Positions 42,724-52,401 of a stretch of DNA of 64,000 nt are shown here, piece by piece. The DNA is from Wocania ichthyoenteri Th78 (GTDB taxonomy: Bacteria > Bacteroidota > Bacteroidia > Flavobacteriales > Flavobacteriaceae), in the NCBI RefSeq assembly GCF_000789235.1, contig NZ_KN525716.1, positions 898,071-962,070 on the forward strand, written 5' to 3'. The position numbers and the translations under genes were made by a program. Under the pieces are notes generated by a model, which did not search any database, had not been told where the DNA came from, and saw only the letters and a program-made list of their open reading frames with translations. How positions within the stretch are numbered: the stretch's first letter is position 1; each line of letters begins with the position of its first letter.

Positions 42724-43344
42724 TTATTTTTTAGGATGAAAAGGGTCATTTTTATTATCATCTAGTTCAGCACCTAAAGCAAATATAAAATTTGGCTTAT
42801 TTCTTATAATTACTAGACCTCTTGTTACACCTTCATAAAGACTTAATACAAATTGTCTTTTATCAATAGCATTATGATCTATTCCATGTTTAGTTACACC
42901 ACCAGAGACACTTATATCTCCTGGTAATTTTATCATACCTCCTTCAATTACTAACCAACCTAAGCCTTTTTCGTCTATTATAATATTAGACTCAGTTTCC
43001 AAATCCAATAACGGATTTTTTCCATAAATTTTTACATTGTTTTTTTTTCCTTCATTCTGGTAAACAACTTTAAAACCTCCATTAGGAAAATATTTCATAT
43101 ACGGATTAAAATCAGTCTCATCAAAAAATTCTTTGTTTTCTGAATTAACTAAAACCTTTTCTGCTTTCTCATTTATCTCAGTCATTTTATGCTTTTCATT
43201 TATTTTTTCCAGATTATTCAAATATCTATCTCTTTTAGTCGCCAAATATCCAAAAAGCACAACTCCAATTCCACATAATACTGCACATATTGTATAAAAC
43301 TGATACCAACTATCTTCCATCTTTATTTTTTTATTGTTAGCCAT
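42724..43344 (-). CDS. Uncharacterised single-pass membrane protein
   Basis: 206 residues with one helix near the N-terminus (YQFYTICAVLCGIGVVLFGYLAT, about 14-36). A charged coiled linker follows, then a soluble region rich in beta-forming stretches (NGGFKVVYQNEGKKNNVKIYG, ESNIIIDEKGLGWLVIEGG, VLSLYEGVTRGLVIIRNK). The C-terminus is acidic and Asn-rich. No family is recognised. It is 58 bp after the DUF808 gene on the same strand, so possibly co-transcribed. Confidence 0.6.
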   Translation of the reverse strand: MANNKKIKMEDSWYQFYTICAVLCGIGVVLFGYLATKRDRYLNNLEKINEKHKMTEINEKAEKVLVNSENKEFFDETDFNPYMKYFPNGGFKVVYQNEGKKNNVKIYGKNPLLDLETESNIIIDEKGLGWLVIEGGMIKLPGDISVSGGVTKHGIDHNAIDKRQFVLSLYEGVTRGLVIIRNKPNFIFALGAELDDNKNDPFHPKK

Positions 43345-43401
43345 TCTTTATAATTAAATAATTAACACCACCAATCATTAATTCATAATTCATCTTCTAT
43401 T

Positions 43402-44283
43402 CTATTCTTTAATGACTTTTCTTTTAAAAACAAATTTAAAACCCTTAACCACTAAAAGAGCAGTAAAACCAACCAACAATCCTAAAATAAAATCTCTTAA
43501 AATTGATGGTAATATTTCTAAAAAATGATGAAGCCATTCAATATTATGAACAAAAATACCACCTGCAACTAAAATTAGTGCAATAGTTCCAATCACTGAT
43601 AAACTTTTAATAACAACAGGCAATGCATTAATTAAAAAGTTCCCAATAAATTTTGAAACGCTTTTTTCTTTATCACTTAATTTTACAAGTCGATAGCCAA
43701 AATCATCCATTCTAACTATAAGTGCTACAATACCATAAACCCCTACAGTTGCAATAACAGCAACAATGGAAACAACTAATATTTGAAACAAAATAGGCTT
43801 ATCTAATACAGTACCTAAAGCAATAATTACAATTTCTACCGATAGAATAAAATCGGTTAAAATGGCTGATTTTATTTTACTTTTTTCGGCTTTTAAAACC
43901 TCAACTTCAGAAACGATTTCTTCATCAACTTTAACTTTAATGTGTTTATGTGGCACAAAAAAGTGATATATTTTTTCTACACCTTCAAAAGCTAAATACA
44001 CACCACCTAATATTAAAGCCAACGTAACTGCCCATGGCGCAAAAGCACTAAGCAAAAAGGCAATGGGTAAAATAATTAATTTATTAAGGAAAGAACCTTT
44101 AGTAATTGCCCATAAAACAGGCAACTCTCTTGATGACACAAATCCTGTAGCTTTTTCGGCATTAACTGCTAAATCATCTCCCAAAATACCTGCTGTTTTT
44201 TTTGTACTTATTTTACTCATTACAACAACGTCGTCCATTAATGCCGCTATGTCGTCAAATAATGCAAAAAATCCTGATGCCAT
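43402..44283 (-). CDS. DUF808 family inner-membrane protein
   Basis: 293 residues. The opening ASGFFALFDDIAALMDDVVVMSKISTKKTAGILGDDLAVNAEKATGF is diagnostic of DUF808 (E. coli YedI). Six or seven hydrophobic helices follow, with a cytoplasmic loop (KVDEEIVSEVEVLKAEKSKI). Function is unknown. It is 3 bp downstream of pssA, suggesting co-transcription. Confidence 0.92.
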   Translation of the reverse strand: MASGFFALFDDIAALMDDVVVMSKISTKKTAGILGDDLAVNAEKATGFVSSRELPVLWAITKGSFLNKLIILPIAFLLSAFAPWAVTLALILGGVYLAFEGVEKIYHFFVPHKHIKVKVDEEIVSEVEVLKAEKSKIKSAILTDFILSVEIVIIALGTVLDKPILFQILVVSIVAVIATVGVYGIVALIVRMDDFGYRLVKLSDKEKSVSKFIGNFLINALPVVIKSLSVIGTIALILVAGGIFVHNIEWLHHFLEILPSILRDFILGLLVGFTALLVVKGFKFVFKRKVIKE

Positions 44284-44286
44284 GTA

Positions 44287-45051
44287 TTATTGTTTTGAAA
44301 TTAAATTGTCTAAAACAGACATAGAAATATAAAGTAGAATAATTAATGGAATTGCAGCAAACTGCAATACAATTAAAAGCACAACACACAGTAGCATAAA
44401 AATATAACGTGTGGAATTGTTTTTAAAACTCCAATCTTTAAACTTTAAAGCGAATAGTTTAATGTTTGCATTTAATATCCAACAACTAAAAACAGTTAAC
44501 CCAATTAAAAACCATCGATTAAGAATAATAGAATTAATCAAATCGTTATTCTGAAATTCCATAATTAAAGGAAGCGACACAATTAACAAAGTATTTGCTG
44601 GTGTTGGCAGGCCTTTAAAGTAGCTTTGCTGTTCTGTATCGATATTAAATTTTGCTAATCGGTAAGCTGATGCTAGGGTTATTAATAAACCTAATAAAGG
44701 TAAAACAAAGAAAAACTCAAAGTGTTCGAATTCAAAACCTATTGTTCTATTATATCCAATAGCATCTACAGTTTCTTGCCACGACGGACCAACCATCTGT
44801 AATAGCTTATACATCACAATTCCAGGAACCAATCCGCTAGTCACCATATCAGCAAGCGAGTCTAATTGTATACCTAAATCGCTTTGAAAGTTTAATTTTC
44901 TGGCAGCAAAGCCATCAAAAAAATCAAAGAAAATACCAAAAAACACAAATAAAGCTGCTGAAACAAAATTATTATTAACAGCCAAAATTACAGCAATACA
45001 TCCACAAAATAGATTTAAAAGAGTTAATGCATTCGGAATATATCGCTTCAT
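44287..45051 (-). CDS. pssA: CDP-diacylglycerol-serine O-phosphatidyltransferase
   Basis: 254 residues, about six membrane helices. The CDP-alcohol phosphatidyltransferase motif DG...AR...G...D is seen in FDFFDGFAARKLNFQSDLGIQLDSLADMVTSG (residues about 42-73), matching DGxxARx8Gx3Dx3D. It makes phosphatidylserine for phosphatidylethanolamine. It is divergent from the PorV2-like gene and precedes the DUF808 gene by 3 bp. Confidence 0.95.
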   Translation of the reverse strand: MKRYIPNALTLLNLFCGCIAVILAVNNNFVSAALFVFFGIFFDFFDGFAARKLNFQSDLGIQLDSLADMVTSGLVPGIVMYKLLQMVGPSWQETVDAIGYNRTIGFEFEHFEFFFVLPLLGLLITLASAYRLAKFNIDTEQQSYFKGLPTPANTLLIVSLPLIMEFQNNDLINSIILNRWFLIGLTVFSCWILNANIKLFALKFKDWSFKNNSTRYIFMLLCVVLLIVLQFAAIPLIILLYISMSVLDNLISKQ

Positions 45052-45140
45052 ATTTATTATTTTAATACTGTAAAAATAACAAAGTATTTCGGTCTAAAAC
45101 AAAGAAGAAACAATATTGTATTTATTTTGAAGTTTATTAG

Positions 45141-46247
45141 ATGATAAATTATATGCATCTTTGTAAAAAATTGCGATTGAAAGCTAATATAACCACATTA
45201 TTTTGTTTGTTATCAATAGCAGTATTTAGTCAAACCGTTAGAAAATACTCCAACGAGTTTATGAATATTGGTGTTGATGCTGCGGCTTTGGGTATGAGTA
45301 GCGCTGTTACATCTCATTCTGCCGATGTAAATGCTGGGTATTGGAATCCTGCAGGATTACTTGCTTTAGAAGACAATCAACTGGCATTAATGCACTCTAG
45401 TTATTTTGCTAATATAGCCAATTATGACTATGCAGCATTCGCCATGCCTTTAGATAATAGAAGTGCCGTTGGTATATCCCTAATTCGATTTGCTGTTGAT
45501 GATATTTTAAATACCACTCAATTAATTGATGCCCAAGGCAATATTAATTACGATAGAATTAGTTTGTTCTCGACTGCTGATTATGGACTAACTTTTTCTT
45601 ATGCTAGAAAGTTACCCGTTCAAGGACTTAATTACGGTATAAATGCGAAAATTATAAGACGAATTATTGGAGATTTTGCATCGTCTTGGGGTTTTGGTTT
45701 TGATGCTGGTGTACAATTTGAAACTAAAAACAATTGGAAATTTGGTGTTATGGCACGCGATATTACAACGACTTTTAATGCTTGGGCTATAGATGAAGAA
45801 GAATTCGCCAAAATACAAAACGCAGTTGCTGGACAAAACCAAGAATTACCAGAAACTACTGAAATTACAATACCAAAATTGCAAATAGGTATCTCAAAAC
45901 TGGTAGACTTTAACTTTGATTATACCCTTTTAACATCGGTTAATTTGAATGTTCGATTTGAAGAAAATAACGATGTTATTTCATCATCATTCGCAAGTAT
46001 AAATCCAGCTTTGGGTTTTGAGTTTGGGTATATCGATATGGTTTATTTACGTGCTGGCGTTGGTAATTTTCAGAATGAGTTACAAATTGATAATACCGAG
46101 CAATTAAGCTTTCAACCTAGTTTTGGTGTGGGTTTTAAATACAATGGTGTTCAAATAGATTATGCATTTACAGATATTGGTGATCAAAGTGTAGCTTTGT
46201 ATTCTAATGTATTTTCATTAAAACTCGATTTAAGTATCTTTAGGTAA
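45141..46247 (+). CDS. PorV2-like outer-membrane protein (PorV/PorQ family)
   Basis: 368 residues with an N-terminal signal (LCLLSIAVFSQ). The mature part starts FMNIGVDAAALGMSSAVTSHSADVNAGYWNPAGLLALEDNQLALMHS, the UPF0164/PorV-PorQ signature, and continues as outer-membrane beta strands to a C-terminal FSLKLDLSIFR. It resembles the putative T9SS-associated PorV2 of flavobacteria. T9SS cargo exists in this window (amidase), but no core T9SS genes are present. It is followed by a DUF4105 gene 10 bp downstream. Confidence 0.85.
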   Translation: MINYMHLCKKLRLKANITTLFCLLSIAVFSQTVRKYSNEFMNIGVDAAALGMSSAVTSHSADVNAGYWNPAGLLALEDNQLALMHSSYFANIANYDYAAFAMPLDNRSAVGISLIRFAVDDILNTTQLIDAQGNINYDRISLFSTADYGLTFSYARKLPVQGLNYGINAKIIRRIIGDFASSWGFGFDAGVQFETKNNWKFGVMARDITTTFNAWAIDEEEFAKIQNAVAGQNQELPETTEITIPKLQIGISKLVDFNFDYTLLTSVNLNVRFEENNDVISSSFASINPALGFEFGYIDMVYLRAGVGNFQNELQIDNTEQLSFQPSFGVGFKYNGVQIDYAFTDIGDQSVALYSNVFSLKLDLSIFR

Positions 46248-46257
46248 TATTTATTTT

Positions 46258-47418
46258 ATGCACAAAAAACTACTTTTTCTCTTTTTAACTTTATGTTTTG
46301 TATTAAATGCACAGCAAAATGTATTATCTGAGTTATCAGAAATCAGCGTACTGACCATTGGCCCTGGCACATCTTTAAATGATGCTTTTGGGCATAGTGC
46401 TTTGAGAATAAAGGATAAAATGAATAGAATTGATACAGTCTATGGATATGGAGCATTCAATTTTAACACACCTAATTTCTACCTAAAATTTGCTCAAGGA
46501 AAATTAAATTATTCTATTAGTAAAGATGATTTTCAAAGTTTTTTTCAGACTTACACTTATTTTAACAGAACGGTTAAAGAGCAAGTTCTAAATCTTTCGC
46601 AAACCGAAAAACAAAAGCTTTATAATTTTTTAGTAAATAATTATAAACCAGAAAACAGGGCGTATTTATATGAATTCTTTTTTGATAATTGCGCTACTAA
46701 AATTAAAGATGTTACCAACATTGCTTTAAATAATAGCATCTCTTTTAGTGAACCAGAAAACTTTCAGCAAGAAACTTTCAGGACTTTAATTCATAATAAC
46801 CTCAACAGAAATTCTTGGGGAAGTTTAGGTATTGATGTGGCTTTAGGCTCCGTTATAGATAGAAAAGCGACTCCGGAAGAGCATATGTTTTTACCAGAGA
46901 ATATTTATAGATTCTTTGAAAATGCTACTGTAAAAAATAGTAATAAACCTTTAGTTAAAGAAAGCAAAACACTTTACACTCAAAAAAACAATACCAACTC
47001 TAAATCTTTTATAACAAGTCCATTATTTATTTTTGGAATTATTGGTTTACTCATACTTTTCATCACATACAAGGATAGTAAAAGGCAAAAACAAAGTAAA
47101 TGGTTAGATGTCACTTTATTTAGCCTTACAGGACTTATAGGTCTATTTATCTTATTGCTTTGGTTTGCTACCGACCACACCGGAACACACCAAAATTACA
47201 ATTTACTTTGGGCATTTGCGCTTAACTTATTTATGATTCCTCAACTTCTAAAAAAGAAAACTAGTAATTGGTTTATTAAATATTTAAAGCTATTAGTCAT
47301 TCTACTTTGTCTATTAACGCTACATTGGATTATTGGCGTGCAAGTATTTGCTATTGGATTGACACCTTTTTTAATAGCATTATTTGTTAGATATATTTAC
47401 TTGATAAAAACACTTTAA
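46258..47418 (+). CDS. DUF4105 domain membrane protein
   Basis: 386 residues with a signal peptide (about 1-20, FVLNAQQ). The N-terminal domain (about 25-200) has LTIGPGTSLNDAFGHSALRIKD, YGAFNFNTPNFYLKFAQGKLNY and FFDNCATKIKDV, matching DUF4105 with its conserved His and Cys. Four helices end the protein (about 240-386). The soluble domain should face the periplasm. Function is unknown; its pairing with the PorV2-like gene suggests a common surface task. Confidence 0.82.
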   Translation: MHKKLLFLFLTLCFVLNAQQNVLSELSEISVLTIGPGTSLNDAFGHSALRIKDKMNRIDTVYGYGAFNFNTPNFYLKFAQGKLNYSISKDDFQSFFQTYTYFNRTVKEQVLNLSQTEKQKLYNFLVNNYKPENRAYLYEFFFDNCATKIKDVTNIALNNSISFSEPENFQQETFRTLIHNNLNRNSWGSLGIDVALGSVIDRKATPEEHMFLPENIYRFFENATVKNSNKPLVKESKTLYTQKNNTNSKSFITSPLFIFGIIGLLILFITYKDSKRQKQSKWLDVTLFSLTGLIGLFILLLWFATDHTGTHQNYNLLWAFALNLFMIPQLLKKKTSNWFIKYLKLLVILLCLLTLHWIIGVQVFAIGLTPFLIALFVRYIYLIKTL

Positions 47419-47454
47419 TGACTGTTTAGCAATAACTGAAGATAAATTACTAAA

Positions 47455-48846
47455 TCACTGTCCTCTAAAAAATATCATAGTACTCAGCGTTTTTACAAGA
47501 ATATTTGCATCTAGAAAAAAACTTCGATGTTTAATATAATACAAATCGTATTGCAGTTTAAGTAAGCTATCATCAACCGATGAGCCGTATCTAGTTTTTA
47601 CTTGTGCCCAACCTGTTAATCCTGGTTTTATAATATGTCGTGTTTCGTAAAACGGAAGTACTTGAGATAATTCTCTAACAAAATAAGGGCGTTCTGGTCT
47701 TGGGCCAATCAAACTCATATCACCCATTAAAATATTCCAAAACTGTGGGATTTCATCTAGTCTTGAGTTTCGTAAAAACTTACCAAATGTTGTTATTCTA
47801 GCATCGTTCTTTTTTGCCCAAACCGCACCTTCTTTTTCAGCATTTTTTACCATGGTTCTGAACTTAATAATTCTAAAAAGGTTTCCATTTTTACCAATTC
47901 GTTCTTGAGAATAAAAAAGAGAACCTCGATTTGCAATACTATTTCCTAAAAGGATTAATGGCAACAAAATAATACCAGCAAAAATTCCAATTACAGAAAT
48001 AATTAAGTCAAAAAAACGATGAAAAAATAAATATAATTTATTTTGATTGCTTCGACTAAACGGAAAATATTTATAAAAATCTTTTCCAACAAATTGAACA
48101 GGAATTCGCTGCATCATATCTTCATAAACCTGTGTATATTCTTTTATTGGAAAACCTCCTTCTAATAAGGTAATAAGATCTTTGTATATTGTTGATGTTA
48201 TAGTTTCAGAATTATAACTAGCTATAACAACTTCGGAAATGTTTTCATCCTTGATAACCTGATAAATTTGCTTAGGGCTATATTCAACAATATCTTTAAA
48301 CTTAACTTTATCAATTTTATTCGTTTCACAATTAATAAATCCAACTATTTTATAATTGGGATCGGCAATATTAAAAGCCTCGACAATAGATTCGATGTTT
48401 GATGTCTCGCCAACAATTAATACCTTTTTATAAAACCTTGGAGACACTACAAAGGTAATGTACGCTAGTCTCCAAACAATAAGCGCAAATAGTATAGCGA
48501 AATAAAAGTATAAAATTTGTAATCGGTTATCGGGTAATATAGGTGTGAAAAATGGTGTTAAAAAGTAGAACAAAACAGTAATGGATACTGTGAGTACAAT
48601 GTTAGCAGAAACAGTTTCTATTTTGCTAGATTTTTGTAAATCGTATAACTCGAAAATAGTACCAAAAACGGAGATATAAAGCATTAAAACAAAAATCCAA
48701 GTCCAGTTTTCCTGTGTAATGGTAAAATAATTAAAATTGAATGTGTTACTCACAAAATATAATACACCAAGCACCGAAACGATATCGAATATTCTAAGCA
48801 GAACTTTACGTTCGGAAATATTAAAATGAATACTGCTATTAGACAT
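47455..48846 (-). CDS. Polyprenyl glycosylphosphotransferase (initiating sugar transferase)
   Basis: 463 residues. Four or five N-terminal membrane helices precede a CoA-binding-like cytoplasmic domain (about 150-240, KKVLIVGETSNIESIVEAFN), a further helix (about 285-305), and a C-terminal Bac_transf domain with SLFYSQERIGKNGNLFRIIKFRTM, LRNSRLDEIPQFWNILMGDMSLIGPRPERP and GLTGWAQV. It transfers the first sugar-1-phosphate to undecaprenyl phosphate, starting repeat-unit assembly. It is the last gene of the minus-strand polysaccharide cluster. Confidence 0.95.
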   Translation of the reverse strand: MSNSSIHFNISERKVLLRIFDIVSVLGVLYFVSNTFNFNYFTITQENWTWIFVLMLYISVFGTIFELYDLQKSSKIETVSANIVLTVSITVLFYFLTPFFTPILPDNRLQILYFYFAILFALIVWRLAYITFVVSPRFYKKVLIVGETSNIESIVEAFNIADPNYKIVGFINCETNKIDKVKFKDIVEYSPKQIYQVIKDENISEVVIASYNSETITSTIYKDLITLLEGGFPIKEYTQVYEDMMQRIPVQFVGKDFYKYFPFSRSNQNKLYLFFHRFFDLIISVIGIFAGIILLPLILLGNSIANRGSLFYSQERIGKNGNLFRIIKFRTMVKNAEKEGAVWAKKNDARITTFGKFLRNSRLDEIPQFWNILMGDMSLIGPRPERPYFVRELSQVLPFYETRHIIKPGLTGWAQVKTRYGSSVDDSLLKLQYDLYYIKHRSFFLDANILVKTLSTMIFFRGQ

Positions 48847-48905
48847 TCTTAAAGCGTAATATTGAGAGACTATAAATATAGTAAGTAAATTTGATTAAGC
48901 CTTAA

Positions 48906-49916
48906 TTATTTCAAGAGTTTAATCCATTGATTTTTAACTATATTCCAATCAAATTGTTCTGCTGTTTTTCTAGCAGAAATAACCATAGTTTTTATTTTTT
49001 CTGGTTGATTTTTAATCTCAATAATAGCTTGTACAAACGCCTCAACATTATTGGGTGGTATTAAAATACCATCCACTTCATTAGTTATTAAAAACGGAAG
49101 ACCTCCAACATTTGTAGAAATAATAGGTAAACCCAACGCCATAGCTTCAATAACGCTTACAGGCATATTATCAAAATTTGTTGTATTTATAAAAACATTG
49201 AAGTTTTTTGATATACCAACCCATTCTTCTTTTTCTAGTTTTCCTGTAAAGATTACTTTTAGGTTTAATTTTTCAGCATATTTTTTGGTCTCTTCTAAAC
49301 TTCCGTCATTATCTGGTCCAACCATACAAAGTTCTACATCGATATGTTTATCTTTTAAAGCTTTCAAAACTTGTATTGCCAATAATGGATTATAAATTTT
49401 TGAAAATGAACGCACCCATAATAACTTTATTTTATCAATATTTCGAATTTTAAATGGGTAGTTTTTAATTTCGATAGAATTTGGAATACAAACTAAATTT
49501 GAATACCCTAATGCTTCAAAACTAGATTGCATATATAATGATGGTGCTACATTTTTATATGCATTATTAAATATTAATTTTGATAACTTAGGGCAAGACT
49601 CTAAACGATTGGGCAAGTTACCTCCATGCAAAATTGGAATATATCTCAATTTAAGAAATCTACAAAACTGACTTACAAAAAAAGCGTAATAAAAATTTAA
49701 AGTGCTATAAGTATCTATTAAAACAAAATCTACTTTTTTTCGATATTTAATACAAGCCCAAAGCATATCAATCAATCTAAAAACAATGTTTTTTTTACTT
49801 GATACAGAAAACATCTTATGACACTCACGTATTAATAAAGGCTCCAGAACGTGTATAGGTGATTGATTGATTCTAAAACTATTTAATTTATTTCCTATAT
49901 ATAGAAGCGTTTTCAA
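48906..49916 (-). CDS. Glycosyltransferase family 4
   Basis: 336 residues, GT-B fold. The C-terminal nucleotide-sugar site has LWVRSFSKIYNPLLAIQVLKAL, LCMVGPDNDGSLEE and VFINTTNFDNMPVSVIEAMALGLPIISTNVGGLP with the E-x7-E motif. It would add one sugar to the growing lipid-linked oligosaccharide; donor and acceptor are unknown. It lies 60 bp before the sugar transferase gene. Confidence 0.88.
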   Translation of the reverse strand: MKTLLYIGNKLNSFRINQSPIHVLEPLLIRECHKMFSVSSKKNIVFRLIDMLWACIKYRKKVDFVLIDTYSTLNFYYAFFVSQFCRFLKLRYIPILHGGNLPNRLESCPKLSKLIFNNAYKNVAPSLYMQSSFEALGYSNLVCIPNSIEIKNYPFKIRNIDKIKLLWVRSFSKIYNPLLAIQVLKALKDKHIDVELCMVGPDNDGSLEETKKYAEKLNLKVIFTGKLEKEEWVGISKNFNVFINTTNFDNMPVSVIEAMALGLPIISTNVGGLPFLITNEVDGILIPPNNVEAFVQAIIEIKNQPEKIKTMVISARKTAEQFDWNIVKNQWIKLLK

Positions 49917-49947
49917 ATACTTAAATTTTGTTTAATAATAACGTATA

Positions 49948-51324
49948 CTATAATGTAATTTCTTTAGTTCTAGTATTAATTCTTTTCTTAGCACTACTTT
50001 TATAATTTATATTTAATAAACACAGACCATATATAAAAGCTGGAGCCGCAATACGCATTGAGGAGTGGTTAATTGTTAAAAACCAGAATAAGTAAAAGGA
50101 ATAGAAATAAATATTCTTACGGTTTTTCATTCTAAATACTAATGGAGTAAATAATAAAACCATTAAAGCAAATACCCCCATAATACCATGCTCACCTAAA
50201 ATCCTACTCATTTCATTATGTGAAGCAACATTTTCACCAGACTCCTCTGCTCTCAACTCTTTTAACTTACCCACACCTGTACCAAAAAAAGGGTTATTTA
50301 AAAAAATACTTATTTCACTGTTTAATAATTCTGATCTACCTGTAGTAATATCTTCTTTTTCTCTTCCAATAGCATCTTGATTAGCATAACGTTTATCAAT
50401 TAATCCTAGAGTACTAATTGAACTAACAATCCAAACAAAAGCAAATAGACTTAAAATGATTACTATTGCCTTTACAATATTTAGTTTTCCTTTTACAGAT
50501 GCATACCAATAATATACTCCAATAAAGGACAAAATACAAACTATTGCTACCAATATACCTCCTCTACTAAAAGTAATAATTGCACGATAAGACATTAGCC
50601 CAATAAGTAATATATTTAAAATTTTTGGTGAAAAACCTTTAGATTGAATAAGAAATCTTGAAACCAAAATAAATACGCCCAGTCCTAAAACTGTAGCTAC
50701 CTGATTAGGACCAAACCCACCTGAAGCTTCAAAATTAGATTGTGTTCCTCTTAAAACATCCCTTACATTGGGAGAATATAAAAACAAATACAATGTCGTA
50801 GATAAAAGTGGAAGTAACATTGCCAACAAAACACGCTGTAAATTTTTAAGAGTAATAAACTTGTTATAGCAATATATAGCCGTAATACCTAAACAAACGG
50901 GACCACTAATATTAAAAGTAATGGCTGTTCGTACGTTTGTGCCTAAATTTAAAGTTGTAGATGCAATAATAATTCCTGGGATAAGAGCAAATAAATAAAT
51001 AAAATAAATATAAACACCTCTATTTAAGCCTTTACCTAAAAGCATTCCTATTATTAAATATAATACAACAATATACTTGGAGGATTCATATAAGAAATTT
51101 CCTTGTGTCATCCTTAAAAAAACTTCAGCTCCTACAATATATGCACAGGATGTAAGAACTTCAACTGTTAAATCCTTTTTAGCAGCAGAAAAAATCTTAA
51201 ATAAAAAAACCAGGAAAATTACCAAGAAATACACTTTAGATAGTGGGTTAAATAAATATATTCCAGCAGCAATTATTAAATGTGCAATGACCAATGTTAT
51301 ATATGCTTTTTCACTTTTTAGCAT
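49948..51324 (-). CDS. O-antigen ligase / Wzy-like polymerase
   Basis: 458 residues with about eleven or twelve helices. AIITFSRGGILVAIVCILSF and the large late periplasmic loop with NNPFFGTGVGKLKELRAEESGENVASHNEMSRILGEHGIMGVFA match the Wzy_C/WaaL signature. In a capsule or O-antigen cluster it polymerises repeat units or ligates the glycan to lipid A; the two cannot be distinguished by eye. It overlaps the GT upstream by 7 bp. Confidence 0.88.
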   Translation of the reverse strand: MLKSEKAYITLVIAHLIIAAGIYLFNPLSKVYFLVIFLVFLFKIFSAAKKDLTVEVLTSCAYIVGAEVFLRMTQGNFLYESSKYIVVLYLIIGMLLGKGLNRGVYIYFIYLFALIPGIIIASTTLNLGTNVRTAITFNISGPVCLGITAIYCYNKFITLKNLQRVLLAMLLPLLSTTLYLFLYSPNVRDVLRGTQSNFEASGGFGPNQVATVLGLGVFILVSRFLIQSKGFSPKILNILLIGLMSYRAIITFSRGGILVAIVCILSFIGVYYWYASVKGKLNIVKAIVIILSLFAFVWIVSSISTLGLIDKRYANQDAIGREKEDITTGRSELLNSEISIFLNNPFFGTGVGKLKELRAEESGENVASHNEMSRILGEHGIMGVFALMVLLFTPLVFRMKNRKNIYFYSFYLFWFLTINHSSMRIAAPAFIYGLCLLNINYKSSAKKRINTRTKEITL

Positions 51325-52397
51325 AAAACCTCTTTGTATATTTTAATAATAGATTTAACAATTAAGTCTTTTCCATATCGCTTGTAAACTTGATTATGTA
51401 AATTATTTCCAAGAGTTTCCCTTAAACTCTTTTCACATATTAATTCTGTAATAGCTTCTGATAAGGCTTTTTCATCTCCTGTTTCAACAAGTCTACCTAA
51501 CCTATTATTTGCAATTACTTCTTTACACTGTCCAACATCTGTTGCTACAACAGGTAGCTTAGCTAAAGCGTACTCTAGCAAAGATAAAGGTAACCCCTCA
51601 GATTTAGATGACAAAACACCTATACTGGATTGCATTAATATATTATAAACATCTTTTCTACCCCCATAAACATGTATGCTATTAGCAAGTTCCAACTCAT
51701 TTATTTTACACTTGATTTTTTTTGAATATGAGTCATTAAAATCTTTTCCAACTAAATGCAACGACCAATCAGGATATTGATATAAAACATTTTTAAAAGA
51801 ATCAATCAGCATCTCATGCCCCTTTTGAGGTCTTAAATTTGCTAAACAAACAATTCTCTTACCTTTATTTCCCAATAGTAAAGTTGATTTTTTTTCTTCT
51901 AAATTTAAGTCAACAAAGTTTGAAATATAACTTACATTTTTAGTGTTTAAATTACGCTCTGCCCATGCTTTTAAACTAGAGTTGACAGATATTATGTGAT
52001 TGAATTTATGGGATGCTAATTTTAATATTTTGACAGGGCGTTTATTTAAAAATTCGCTATTACCATAATGATCGTGCCATATTATTTTCAGCTTAGGATT
52101 AAAAATCTTAACCAAAACAGCTATAAAAAAAGAAGAGGAGTGTGCATGCATAATTTCAATATTATGTACCTTCAAATACAGTCGTAATTTATTAATAGCT
52201 TTAAAATCTATTTTGCTCTTTTTGCCCAAAAAAAGATACTCAACATTAGCATCAATATTTTCTTTTAAAATACCTTCTTTACGTGTAGTACAAATAAATG
52301 ATTCAATATTTCTATCTATAAGTGCATTTGCAATATTAATTGCTACACGTTCTGCTCCTCCTGCATCTAAAGAATCTATTATTTGAATAACTTTCAT
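51318..52397 (-). CDS. Glycosyltransferase family 4
   Basis: 359 residues from ATG 52397, chosen because it starts at KVIQIIDSLDAGGAERVAINIANAL, the usual GT4 first strand; a longer start 39 bp upstream would overlap the next gene. The donor site shows RIVCLANLRPQKGHEMLIDSF, YGGRKDVYNILMQSSIGVLSSKSEGLPLSLLEYALAKLPVVATDVGQCKEV. It presumably builds the cluster's repeat unit. Its 3' end overlaps the polymerase gene by 7 bp. Confidence 0.9.
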   Translation of the reverse strand: MKVIQIIDSLDAGGAERVAINIANALIDRNIESFICTTRKEGILKENIDANVEYLFLGKKSKIDFKAINKLRLYLKVHNIEIMHAHSSSFFIAVLVKIFNPKLKIIWHDHYGNSEFLNKRPVKILKLASHKFNHIISVNSSLKAWAERNLNTKNVSYISNFVDLNLEEKKSTLLLGNKGKRIVCLANLRPQKGHEMLIDSFKNVLYQYPDWSLHLVGKDFNDSYSKKIKCKINELELANSIHVYGGRKDVYNILMQSSIGVLSSKSEGLPLSLLEYALAKLPVVATDVGQCKEVIANNRLGRLVETGDEKALSEAITELICEKSLRETLGNNLHNQVYKRYGKDLIVKSIIKIYKEVLC

Positions 52398-52401
52398 TGA
52401 A

